A stretch of 8,428 nucleotides of DNA from an uncultured Actinomycetes bacterium. GTDB taxonomy: Bacteria; Actinomycetota; Thermoleophilia; Gaiellales; F1-60-MAGs149. How positions within the stretch are numbered: position 1 is the stretch's first letter; each line of letters begins with the position of its first letter. The position numbers and the translations under genes were made by a program. The stretch covers positions 1 through 8,428 of the forward strand of contig CAINDT010000444.1 of the NCBI GenBank assembly GCA_903847495.1, given 5' to 3'. The notes beneath the pieces were generated by a model that made no database searches, was not told where the DNA came from, and saw only the letters and a list, made by a program, of their open reading frames with translations. This document shows positions 1 through 6,096 of this stretch, one piece after another.

Positions 1-261
1 GACGAGCTCGACCTCCTGCCGGAAGTCGCGGTCGAGCAGCGCGAACAGCTCGTCGAAGCACCACGGCATCGTCACGAGGCTCGGGCCGAGATCCCAGGTG
101 TAGCCCTGGTCCTTGATCTGGGAGGCGCGACCACCTGGCGCGGGCAGCCGCTCCACGACGGTCACGTCGAGCCCGGCCGCGAGCATGCGCATCGCGGCGG
201 CCAATCCGCCGAAGCCGGAGCCGATCACGATCGCGCGCTTGGGATTCGAGGCGGTGCTCAT
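1..261 (-). CDS. crtI: Phytoene desaturase / CrtI-family FAD oxidoreductase, N-terminal part
   Basis: The first 87 residues of a minus-strand gene that runs off the left edge. Visible motifs are those of carotenoid desaturases: a dinucleotide-binding loop GSGFGG (residues 14-19) after a short beta strand, the acidic end of the second strand (VVER, Glu37), the GGR turn (43-45), and the family motif DLGPS followed by a TMPW stretch (about 57-66). CrtI-type enzymes use FAD to desaturate phytoene at the membrane during carotenoid synthesis; this is family knowledge. The start at 261 is chosen because the FAD loop follows within 14 residues and a TANNNT box lies exactly 7 nt upstream, with no convincing Shine-Dalgarno sequence. 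Other members of the CrtI/CrtN/CrtO isomerase-desaturase family cannot be excluded from the N-terminus alone. The gene shows no functional link to the surface-protein genes in the rest of the window. Confidence 0.82.
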   Translation of the reverse strand, partial: MSTASNPKRAIVIGSGFGGLAAAMRMLAAGLDVTVVERLPAPGGRASQIKDQGYTWDLGPSLVTMPWCFDELFALLDRDFRQEVELV

Positions 262-268
262 TGCTCGC

Positions 269-274
269 AGCGTA
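269..274 (-). promoter_or_regulatory. Putative -10 box (TACGCT) giving leaderless crtI mRNA
   Basis: On the minus strand TACGCT fits the actinobacterial TANNNT -10 pattern and is separated from the crtI ATG by exactly 7 nt. That spacing would place transcription start at or beside the A of the ATG. No good Shine-Dalgarno sequence is present. No -35 hexamer is recognisable. The rest of the 262-351 spacer holds only a weak GGGC/GCCC hairpin and no gene. Confidence 0.45.
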
Positions 275-351
275 GGCGCGGTCGCGGCGTCGTGGCGCGG
301 CGGGTGGTAGACGGGCGGGGCATCGCCCTCCCTATCGCAGCGCGAGCGCGT

Positions 352-2037
352 TCAGAGCAGGCGCTCGGGGCGCGGAAACGCGAGCGTGGCGGCCAGCGGC
401 TGCGGGCCACCGAAGAGGCCACCCTCGCCGAAGCCGACGCCGAGCTCGCGCACGCGCGCCGCATCGGCTGGCGTCTCGACGCCCGTGGCGACCACGTCGA
501 GCCCGAACTCCGTGCCAACGCCAACGGCATAGGCGACGACGGTGTCATCGAGGGCGCTCGTACCGTCGGTTGCCGCGAACGTCGGATCGAGGCGCAGCTG
601 GGTGAACGGCAGTTCGCGAAGGGCCAGCAGCGACCCCGTCCGACCACCGAAGCCATCGAGCGCGATGCCGACACCGAGGCGCCGGAGGCCAAGCGCCGTG
701 TCGCGCGCCAGCGGTAGTTGCGCAACGGTGCTATCACGGATCTGCAGCACGATGCGCCGCGGATCAACGCCAGCAACCGACAGGTGATTGTGGAGCCTCG
801 CGGTGAGTGAGCGATCGTCGAGCGCGGCGCTGGTCACGCTGATGCCCAGCGGCACCTCGGCCAGTGGCAGCTCCGCGTCGGCAGCGATCTCGACCACACG
901 CCGGAGCAGCCACTGATCGACGCGGTCGATCAGTCCCGCGCGAATGGCGTGCTCGCGAAACGCATCGACGTGCACGAGCTCGTCGCCATCGTGCAGGAAG
1001 AGAACAAGCTCGCACGCTGTGAGCGCACCCGAGTGCAGATCGACGATCGGCTGCGCGTGCAACTCGAGGCGATCACGCTCGATGGCGCGGTGCAGGCGCT
1101 GCCCCCAGGTCATGCGGATGCGCATGCGCACGGCGGCATCGGGATCGCCGGAGGGATACTCGGCGACGCCACCACGCCCGGTCGCCTTCGCCTCGTACAG
1201 CGCGAGGTCGGCTCGTGTCATCGCCTCATCACCGGCAAGCTCCTCGCCCGGCCGCAGCACGACCATGCCGATGCTGGCGTGGACGCCCGCCATCAGCTCG
1301 AGATCGGAGGCGCGGGCGCAGCGCACGGCAGACAGCACGCGCTCGGCGGCGATGCGCGCGTCGAGCTGCGTGGCGCGCCGGACGATCACCGCGAATTCGT
1401 CGCCGCCGAAACGTGCGGCGCGATCGCCGTCACGCAGTGCCTCGTCGAGACGGAGGCCGATGGCCTTCAGCAGTTGATCGCCCATGGTGTGGCCGTACAG
1501 GTCGTTGAAGCGCTTGAAGCCGTCGAGGTCGATCAGGAGCAGCGCCGCGCTGTCGCCCTGTGCACAGCGCTGCAGGGTGTCCGCAAGCACGGCCTCGAAT
1601 GCCCCGCGGTCGAGCAGTCCCGTCAGCGGATCGGCACCCTCCCCTGCCCCGGCAAGGAGCTCGACGTCGGTGTGCCGCGGCAGGAACGTCGGCATGCCGA
1701 TCACGTGCCACGCGCCGTTGCGGAAGGCGCCCTCAAGGTGCAGCAGGATGGAGACATCCGAGTCGCGGTAGCCGGTGCGGACGGCGACCGAGAGGCCGTC
1801 GTCCGTGTTCGCAAGCAGCGAAAGCAGGTACGGCGCATCGGCCGCGCACACGGCCGCATCGATCCGAGAGCCGACAGGCGTCCCGATCTCGCGCTCCCAG
1901 ATCTCGTCGCAGCCGATGATCACGCCCAGGCGATCCACGCTGGCGGAGCCGAAGCGGCGGATCCGATGTGCGGATGGATGGCGGTGCTCGGATCGCAGCG
2001 GAATCGGCTCCTCGAGGCGGTCGTCAAGCGAGTGCAT
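352..2037 (-). CDS. GGDEF-EAL protein: likely active diguanylate cyclase with degenerate EAL domain
   Basis: 561 residues, soluble, with no signal peptide or membrane helix. Residues 30-125 look like a PAS-type sensor fold (inferred; ends in a GAWHVIGMPTF strand). The GGDEF domain (about 134-295) is intact: DPLTGL entry motif, LIDLDGFKRFND metal/substrate segment, and GGDEF at 211-215. RDGD at 202-205, five residues before GGDEF, matches the RxxD inhibitory I-site, so product feedback is likely. The EAL domain (about 312-550) is eroded. The signature reads ELV (343-345), the usual INLS is ISVT, EITES is QIRDS, DDFG is DGFG, and AEGVET is ATGVET. Phosphodiesterase activity is therefore unlikely, and it may act as a binding or regulatory domain. 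The start at 2037 has AAAGGA six nt upstream. An in-frame upstream extension to 2208 exists but would read through the hairpin and into the preceding gene. It follows the adhesin gene in the same direction after 144 bp. Confidence 0.93.
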   Translation of the reverse strand: MHSLDDRLEEPIPLRSEHRHPSAHRIRRFGSASVDRLGVIIGCDEIWEREIGTPVGSRIDAAVCAADAPYLLSLLANTDDGLSVAVRTGYRDSDVSILLHLEGAFRNGAWHVIGMPTFLPRHTDVELLAGAGEGADPLTGLLDRGAFEAVLADTLQRCAQGDSAALLLIDLDGFKRFNDLYGHTMGDQLLKAIGLRLDEALRDGDRAARFGGDEFAVIVRRATQLDARIAAERVLSAVRCARASDLELMAGVHASIGMVVLRPGEELAGDEAMTRADLALYEAKATGRGGVAEYPSGDPDAAVRMRIRMTWGQRLHRAIERDRLELHAQPIVDLHSGALTACELVLFLHDGDELVHVDAFREHAIRAGLIDRVDQWLLRRVVEIAADAELPLAEVPLGISVTSAALDDRSLTARLHNHLSVAGVDPRRIVLQIRDSTVAQLPLARDTALGLRRLGVGIALDGFGGRTGSLLALRELPFTQLRLDPTFAATDGTSALDDTVVAYAVGVGTEFGLDVVATGVETPADAARVRELGVGFGEGGLFGGPQPLAATLAFPRPERLL

Positions 2038-2056
2038 GTCAGGTCCTTTCGGCGGG

Positions 2057-2120
2057 TCGTCGACCTCGCTCCGTCGTGCCGCCAGGGGAGACCCCGGCGG
2101 CACGACGGAGCGAGCGACGA
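2057..2120. repeat. Long near-perfect hairpin before the GGDEF-EAL gene
   Basis: Arms 2065-2083 and 2096-2114 are a perfect 19-bp inverted repeat. After a single unpaired A the loop continues as a GGGG/CCCC stem. The outer segment 2057-2062 pairs with 2115-2120 after a 2-nt bulge, giving about 25 bp plus 4 bp. In the minus-strand transcript it lies downstream of the adhesin stop and ends 7 nt before the Shine-Dalgarno sequence of the GGDEF-EAL gene. There is no U-tract after it on that strand. It may be a factor-assisted terminator, an attenuator or mRNA-stability element, or a REP-like repeat copy. Confidence 0.8.
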
Positions 2121-2124
2121 GCGA

Positions 2125-2161
2125 GGAGCCCGCCGGCCTCGATGAGGGACCGGCGGACTCC
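2125..2161 (-). terminator. GC-rich hairpin after the adhesin gene
   Basis: Arms 2125-2136 and 2150-2161 pair over 12 positions with one mismatch (2129/2157). The loop itself can form CCTC/GAGG around GAT. It begins 19 nt after the adhesin stop codon, the expected place for a transcription end. No run of U follows on the minus strand; a second, stronger hairpin follows instead at 2120-2057. Terminator function is inferred from position. Confidence 0.5.
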
Positions 2162-2180
2162 AACTGGTTCCCCAGCTCGA

Positions 2181-4553
2181 TCAGCCGGTGACCACGCTGA
2201 TGCGGCACTGGGCGAAGCGGTGCGTGAGCGTCGTCACGCGGGGGCTGGCCCCAGTAACGAAGAACACGCGGGCCGTGACCTTGTGCAGGCCGACCTGTCG
2301 CACGCTCGTGCTGAGCGAGAAGGTCTGCAGCCCGGTGCCACGCGCATCCACGCGCTTGGCGAAGCGGCCGTCGCGAATGAAGACCACATGGTCGACATTG
2401 CGAGCGGTCAGCCGGGTCAGGGCCGTGGTGCCGGCGACGCAGCCTTGCGGGCTACGCAGCGTGGCGGTGCCACGGACCGAGGCCGGCGGTGCGACCACCG
2501 GTGCAGCGGGCGGCGCGATCACTGCAGCTGCAGGCGCGATGTCGTCGTTGGTGATCGTGCAGACCGCGGTGCCACCGATGCCCACGGCAACGGTTGCCCC
2601 GTCCTGGATGCCACCGACGCAGGTCCACGTGCTGGCGGTGTAGCCAGCAAGGCCCGTCTCGGACAGCGTCCACGTGTCGGACTGGAGTGTCGGACCGGAA
2701 TCCGCCGTGCCAGGCCCTGTCACGTTGTTGTTCAATTCACCCGTCGTCTTGGCACCGATGGCAGCCAGTGCGAAGTCCGCTGCCACTGCCGTGCCACCGT
2801 TGTCGTTCACGACAACCTTGCGGAGCTGAAGCACCGGCGGGATGTCGTTGTTGACGATCGTGCACGTCACGTGCTCGCCGATCTCGAGCGTCACGGTCGA
2901 CCCATCCTGCACGAACGTGGGCTGGTCCGTCTGATCGTTCGTGGAGTCGCAGCTCCACGCGCCCGCCGAGTAACCGGCGGGGCCAGTCTCAGACAGCGTG
3001 TACTCCACACCTCCGAAGACGGGACGCCCGACGGGGTCGGCCGACGCGGACGTGAAGTCACGCGAGCCATCGGCTTCGCCCGACGCCGTGGCGGCGAGGG
3101 TGAAGTCCGCGGGCCCAGCCGTACCGCCGTTGTCGTTCGTCACGCTCTTGACGAGCGTGAGCATGGCGGGGCGGAACGTGTTGGTGAACGTGCACGTGAT
3201 GTCCTGCGCGGAACCGACCTTGACCTCGATCGACGTCCCAACGTTCATCACCGTGGCGCCCTTGCTGGTGGCGTCGTTGCACTCAACCTGCGCCGAGTAC
3301 TCGGCCATGTTCGTGCCGGGCGCTGCCACCTCCGACACGACGTGGACACCAGCAGGAACAGCCTGTGCGCCGGTCGTGCCGCCGTTGCCGAGCGGCTCGC
3401 CGACGGCCTGCCCGTCGATCAACATGCCGAACGTCTCTGTACCGGCACCGTCGACAACCGTCTTGTTGATCGTGATCGTGCCGGGGCAGAGCTTGTCCGC
3501 GATCTCGCGCAGCTTGGCGGCGAGCTCCTTCTCCGAGCCGAGGAAGTAGTCCTCATCCGCGACGGGGCCGCTCATTGCCGACAGGTTGGCCGTGGAGATG
3601 TTGTTACCGACACCAACGCCAAGAATGCGCTGTGCAACGCCTTTCTGATCCATGGCCGGGTACTTCGCCAGGTTTGCCGAGGCGATACCGAAGGCGATGT
3701 TCTCCAACGACTTCGAACCGTTCACATGCACGGTCGGATTGCCATCCGTCACGAAGACGATGACGTCAACGCCGGCGAGAGCCGCGTCCTGCATTGCCGC
3801 ATCCCAGTTGGTCATACCACCGTTGAAGTCGACACCGTAGAGGCGGTCGATCTCCTTATTGGCATCGTCCTGCCCACCGGTGGTGGCGAGATCGTACGTC
3901 GTGCCCCCCGGATACGAATCCGAGGCAAACGACGAAATCTTCAACTGCGTCGGCGAGCCGCCGAGCCCGTTAACAAAGGCTTGGCCTGCTGCGATGTAGT
4001 CGGCGCGGTAGGGCTCAGTGGAGCCCGACGTGTCGAGCAGGAGCAGCACCTTGAGACCAGCACCGCACGTTGCCGGCAGCGGCGGATTGACGGCAGCATT
4101 CACGAAGCGAGGGCTTACCGTCTTGTCGCCGTCGACCTTGACCGATTCGACGTACGGCTGCGTCTCGCCGTCCCACGTCAACTGATCGAGGATTCGCCAA
4201 CCAGCCGGCGCGGCGGTTTCGCGGAAGTACTTGGTGCCTCCTGGGACGTCGGTGGCCACCAGCGCGCCTGCGGCATCCGTCAGTCCGGGGATCGCGACGG
4301 GAGCACCCGAGAAATCCTTTTTCGTGTCGTACTGGAAAGCTGCGCCCGCGAGCGGCAGGGCATAGCCGTTCGCCGAGTCGCGCGCAGAATCCTTCGGATC
4401 GACGTTGCGATAGCCACCCTTGAGCACCGTCACATCACCGGGTTTGTCCGGTGTGGGTGCCGCGACAGCCCCTCCCACACCGACGGCGAGCAGCACTCCG
4501 ACCGCCGAAAGACTCATGAGCAGTGTCCACCACCGCCGCACTTGCGTGTTCAT
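2181..4553 (-). CDS. Secreted vWA adhesin with four prealbumin-like (SpaA/CnaB-type) domains, pilus-tip-like
   Basis: 790 residues. A signal peptide (basic start, hydrophobic 11-30, AxA-type site near 30-32) is followed by a prealbumin-like domain (about 38-155). The vWA domain spans about 163-356, with metal-site residues DTSGS (174-178), Thr248 in GGMTNWD and Asp270 in FVTDGNP; Cys163 and Cys356 sit at its edges and could form a disulfide. Three further prealbumin-like repeats (357-460, 462-570, 573-672) each hold two cysteines. Every prealbumin-like domain has a Lys/Glu/Asn set typical of intramolecular isopeptide bonds: K45/E112/N152, K364/E408/N458, K469/E522/N568, K579/E632/N669. A Pro/Ala linker (674-692) leads to a 92-residue C-terminal domain shared with the 7326-8105 product. 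There is no LPXTG motif and no C-terminal helix. vWA plus isopeptide domains is the plan of Gram-positive pilus-tip adhesins; a surface-binding role is inferred. The start is supported by GGAGGT six nt upstream. Confidence 0.88.
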   Translation of the reverse strand: MNTQVRRWWTLLMSLSAVGVLLAVGVGGAVAAPTPDKPGDVTVLKGGYRNVDPKDSARDSANGYALPLAGAAFQYDTKKDFSGAPVAIPGLTDAAGALVATDVPGGTKYFRETAAPAGWRILDQLTWDGETQPYVESVKVDGDKTVSPRFVNAAVNPPLPATCGAGLKVLLLLDTSGSTEPYRADYIAAGQAFVNGLGGSPTQLKISSFASDSYPGGTTYDLATTGGQDDANKEIDRLYGVDFNGGMTNWDAAMQDAALAGVDVIVFVTDGNPTVHVNGSKSLENIAFGIASANLAKYPAMDQKGVAQRILGVGVGNNISTANLSAMSGPVADEDYFLGSEKELAAKLREIADKLCPGTITINKTVVDGAGTETFGMLIDGQAVGEPLGNGGTTGAQAVPAGVHVVSEVAAPGTNMAEYSAQVECNDATSKGATVMNVGTSIEVKVGSAQDITCTFTNTFRPAMLTLVKSVTNDNGGTAGPADFTLAATASGEADGSRDFTSASADPVGRPVFGGVEYTLSETGPAGYSAGAWSCDSTNDQTDQPTFVQDGSTVTLEIGEHVTCTIVNNDIPPVLQLRKVVVNDNGGTAVAADFALAAIGAKTTGELNNNVTGPGTADSGPTLQSDTWTLSETGLAGYTASTWTCVGGIQDGATVAVGIGGTAVCTITNDDIAPAAAVIAPPAAPVVAPPASVRGTATLRSPQGCVAGTTALTRLTARNVDHVVFIRDGRFAKRVDARGTGLQTFSLSTSVRQVGLHKVTARVFFVTGASPRVTTLTHRFAQCRISVVTG
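2202..2477 (-). other. C-terminal domain copy 1 (adhesin residues 693-784)
   Basis: A ~92-residue domain that begins VRGTATLR and ends HRFAQCR. It matches residues 160-253 of the 259-residue protein at 7326-8105, at roughly 40-45% identity by eye. Conserved features are the VRGTA start, a GC dipeptide (Cys705), an RN-x(4)-VF-x-RDGR-x(2)-KRV core, a G-A-x-PRV strand, and the HRFA-x-CR end (Cys783). The two cysteines could pair. I do not recognise the family. Its terminal place behind a Pro-rich linker suggests surface attachment, export or folding. Confidence 0.75.
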
Positions 4554-4579
4554 CGAATGACCTCCGTGTTGGTGGCTTC

Positions 4580-4585
4580 ACGCTA
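4580..4585 (-). promoter_or_regulatory. Putative -10 box TAGCGT for the adhesin gene
   Basis: The minus strand reads CATAGCGTG here, 26 nt before the adhesin ATG. This predicts a leader of about 20 nt containing the GGAGGT ribosome site (4560-4565). The same CATAGSST word precedes three other envelope genes in the window. No -35 match is seen. Confidence 0.4.
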
Positions 4586-4614
4586 TGCAGCGAGCGAAGG
4601 CGGACATCGGTGGT

Positions 4615-4636
4615 CGCCGCGCGACATCGCGCGGCG
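4615..4636. repeat. 10-bp inverted repeat between the membrane-protein gene and the adhesin gene
   Basis: CGCCGCGCGA (4615-4624) is followed after two bases by its exact reverse complement (4627-4636); the practical hairpin loop is ACAT. It lies about 70 nt after the stop of the 161-residue gene and about 30 nt upstream of the putative adhesin -10. It could end the upstream transcript or be an operator for the adhesin promoter. A second imperfect hairpin, 4694-4718, encloses the stop codon of the upstream gene. Confidence 0.5.
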
Positions 4637-4703
4637 GTTCACCGGCCTGCCGACAGGGCGATCCGCGGTACCCGTGCGGGAAGCCCGCAGCGTCCGGAGA
4701 CGG

Positions 4704-5189
4704 CTACGCGCCGTCCGGGCGCAGCGACGGACCGCACGTCGACGTGGCCCGCAGGGCGCCGAGGATCGTCAACTGCACGGCCGTCACCGTGCAGCCGTCG
4801 TGGTGCGCGAACGGCGCGGCGATGACCACATCGATGCGCCCGTCACCATCGGGCACGGCGCGCGCCACACGCGGCCGCCAGCGCCCGGGTGCGTCGACCG
4901 TGACGACGACCGGGCGGGCAGCAACCTCCCAGCCGATCCCGGAGAAGCGGATCGCCCTGGACGGCGGCAGCGCCTCGCGCGCGCCGGTGATCGTCGGCGT
5001 CATCGCGCCGCTCGCGCGCTCGGTGAGCACGCCCGTCGAGCTGATCGCCAGCATGCCGACGACGACGGCAGTGCCGGCGCCGAGGGCGAGCGCGAGGCTG
5101 CGCAGCGTCGCGTGGCCCGTGACGAGGACAAGCGCGACGGTGGCGGTCCCCAAGACCAGCGCAGCGGAATGCCAGACCAGCGTGTTCAT
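4704..5189 (-). CDS. Small membrane protein with two N-terminal helices and an exported C-terminal part
   Basis: 161 residues, family not recognised. Two hydrophobic segments (about 5-23 and 28-49) are joined by a short turn containing His26 and Arg30. They are followed by a ~110-residue polar region with beta-type stretches (about 88-99 and 118-126) and two cysteines (Cys133, Cys152). If the cysteines form a disulfide, this region faces outside the cytoplasm (inference). The start at 5189 is preferred over the in-frame extension to 5258 because GGAGGC lies five nt upstream and the first helix begins at once. It precedes the adhesin gene in the same direction with a 150-bp gap, and its ATGAACAC start and ribosome site resemble those of the adhesin gene. 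An assembly or anchoring partner of the adhesin is possible, but nothing in the sequence proves it. Confidence 0.7.
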   Translation of the reverse strand: MNTLVWHSAALVLGTATVALVLVTGHATLRSLALALGAGTAVVVGMLAISSTGVLTERASGAMTPTITGAREALPPSRAIRFSGIGWEVAARPVVVTVDAPGRWRPRVARAVPDGDGRIDVVIAAPFAHHDGCTVTAVQLTILGALRATSTCGPSLRPDGA

Positions 5190-5212
5190 CAGATGCCTCC
5201 GGGTATGACCGC

Positions 5213-5218
5213 AGGCTA
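5213..5218 (-). promoter_or_regulatory. Putative -10 box TAGCCT for the 161-residue membrane protein
   Basis: The minus strand reads CATAGCCTG, 23 nt before the ATG, predicting a leader of about 17 nt that holds the GGAGGC ribosome site (5195-5200). It is one of four CATAGSST elements in front of envelope genes here. It lies after the terminator hairpin of the LuxR-type gene, so independent transcription is likely. Confidence 0.4.
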
Positions 5219-5285
5219 TGAACGCGCCGCGTGGCGACGTGCGTGATTGGACGCGCACTGCGCGCGGGCTTCCCCGGAACGCGAA

Positions 5286-5317
5286 ACGCCCGCCTCCCCC
5301 GAAGGGCAGGCGGGCGT
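5286..5317 (-). terminator. Terminator hairpin after the LuxR-type gene
   Basis: A perfect 10-bp inverted repeat, ACGCCCGCCT (5286-5295) and its reverse complement (5308-5317), with a C-rich/G-rich loop that can pair further. It starts 10 nt after the stop codon of the regulator gene. On the minus strand it is followed by TTCGCGTT, a weak T-rich tail for this GC content. It probably separates the regulator from the membrane-protein gene. Confidence 0.7.
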
Positions 5318-5327
5318 CGCGAACGGT

Positions 5328-5969
5328 CTAGCCCAAGAGGCCGCGGTCGTGCGCGGCCTGCACGAGCTCGGCCCGGCGGTGCATGCCGAGCTTCGCCTGC
5401 AGACGCGCACGATGCGTCTCGATCGTACGCACCGACAGGAATAGGGTCCCGGCGATCTCCTGATTGGTGTACCCCAGCGCGATGAGGCGAAGCACCTCGT
5501 TCTCGCGCTCGGTCAGATCGCCGTTCCCGTTCTGCATGCTGACGTCGGCGAGCGCCACCGCCAGCGTCGGGGCGACGTACTGCTCGCCCCGCGATGCGTT
5601 CCACACGGCATCGACGAGATGCCGTGTGCGGGAGGTCGGCGTCAGGCAGCCGGACGCGCCGGCCCTGAGGACCTCCCGTGCCGCGAATGGATCCCCATTG
5701 GGGAGGATCGCGACGATCGAGGTCTCGGGCGATGCGCTGCGCACCGCCCGGATCACCTCGCATGGATCTGCCGGCAGATCCATTAGATCGATGACCAGCA
5801 CCCGCGGATGCTGCATGCGGGCGACCCGCACGGCATCCTCGACTGCCCCTTCCGTGGACAGGACTTCGAAGCCCGTCTGCTCGCCCAGCAAGCAGCCCAT
5901 GGCATCGAGATACATGTCCGCGCTCCCCGCGACGACGACGGTGATTGTGCGGTGCTCAACGGCAGCCAT
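5328..5969 (-). CDS. LuxR/NarL-type response regulator with degenerate receiver domain
   Basis: 213 residues. The C-terminal LuxR helix-turn-helix (about 152-210) is complete: LTERENEVLRLIALGYTNQE, then SVRTIETHRARLQAKLG. It should bind DNA as a dimer. The N-terminal half has the NarL-type receiver layout, but key residues are lost. The acidic pair after strand 1 is replaced (VVVAGSAD), and only the phosphoacceptor-position Asp61 (VIDL) remains. The switch Thr/Ser is replaced in AILPNGDP, and the conserved Lys is replaced in GCLTPTSR. Phosphate control by a sensor kinase is therefore doubtful, and no kinase gene is in the window. The start at 5969 is supported by GGAGGT seven nt upstream; a GTG one codon earlier is possible. 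It is divergent from the CAP-domain gene across a spacer rich in dyads, so it may control that gene and itself. Confidence 0.9.
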   Translation of the reverse strand: MAAVEHRTITVVVAGSADMYLDAMGCLLGEQTGFEVLSTEGAVEDAVRVARMQHPRVLVIDLMDLPADPCEVIRAVRSASPETSIVAILPNGDPFAAREVLRAGASGCLTPTSRTRHLVDAVWNASRGEQYVAPTLAVALADVSMQNGNGDLTERENEVLRLIALGYTNQEIAGTLFLSVRTIETHRARLQAKLGMHRRAELVQAAHDRGLLG

Positions 5970-6048
5970 CACATCTACCTCCGTTACGAACTTGCTCGCC
6001 CGGTCCACCGGCGCCAGGAGGCGGAGGCTTCGTCGGGCGATCCTCGTG

Positions 6049-6074
6049 TACCGGCGGGTTCGACCCGTCCGGTA
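6049..6074. promoter_or_regulatory. Dyad TACCGG..CCGGTA upstream of the LuxR-type gene
   Basis: Arms 6049-6059 and 6063-6074 pair over 11 bp around a TCG loop with one bulged T (6068). It sits about 80 bp upstream of the regulator start in the divergent spacer. It could be an operator for dimeric regulators, including autoregulation, or a leader hairpin. Confidence 0.45.
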
Positions 6075-6096
6075 AGGGACAGACTACCCGTACTCC

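Noticed and set aside
313..328. GGGCG/CGCCC hairpin as terminator of the GGDEF-EAL gene
   Set aside because: Only about 4-5 bp with no U-tract; such short matches are expected by chance at this GC content.
949..2145. 398-codon plus-strand open frame opposite the GGDEF-EAL gene
   Set aside because: Shadow of the minus-strand gene; no motif, no ribosome site, and Arg/Ala/His-rich composition.
2038..2208. 57-codon N-terminal extension of the GGDEF-EAL protein
   Set aside because: It would be translated through both strong hairpins and into the end of the adhesin gene; the ATG at 2037 has a well-placed AAAGGA.
2462..4440. Repeated vWA-protein domains as a DNA-level tandem repeat
   Set aside because: The repeats are alike in protein (NDNGGTA, SETGxAGY, CTIxN) but differ at DNA level, so they are old protein-domain duplications rather than a tandem DNA repeat.
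1968..5246. 1092-codon open frame on the plus strand, antisense to the adhesin and membrane-protein genes
   Set aside because: Its product is rich in Arg, Ala, His and Gly without any domain, it runs through two intergenic spacers, and the opposite strand holds recognisable domains, signal peptides and ribosome sites. Long stop-free antisense frames are common in GC-rich DNA.
5190..5258. 23-codon extension of the 161-residue membrane protein
   Set aside because: It lacks a ribosome site and overlaps the putative promoter; the internal ATG has GGAGGC at good spacing and starts directly with a helix.
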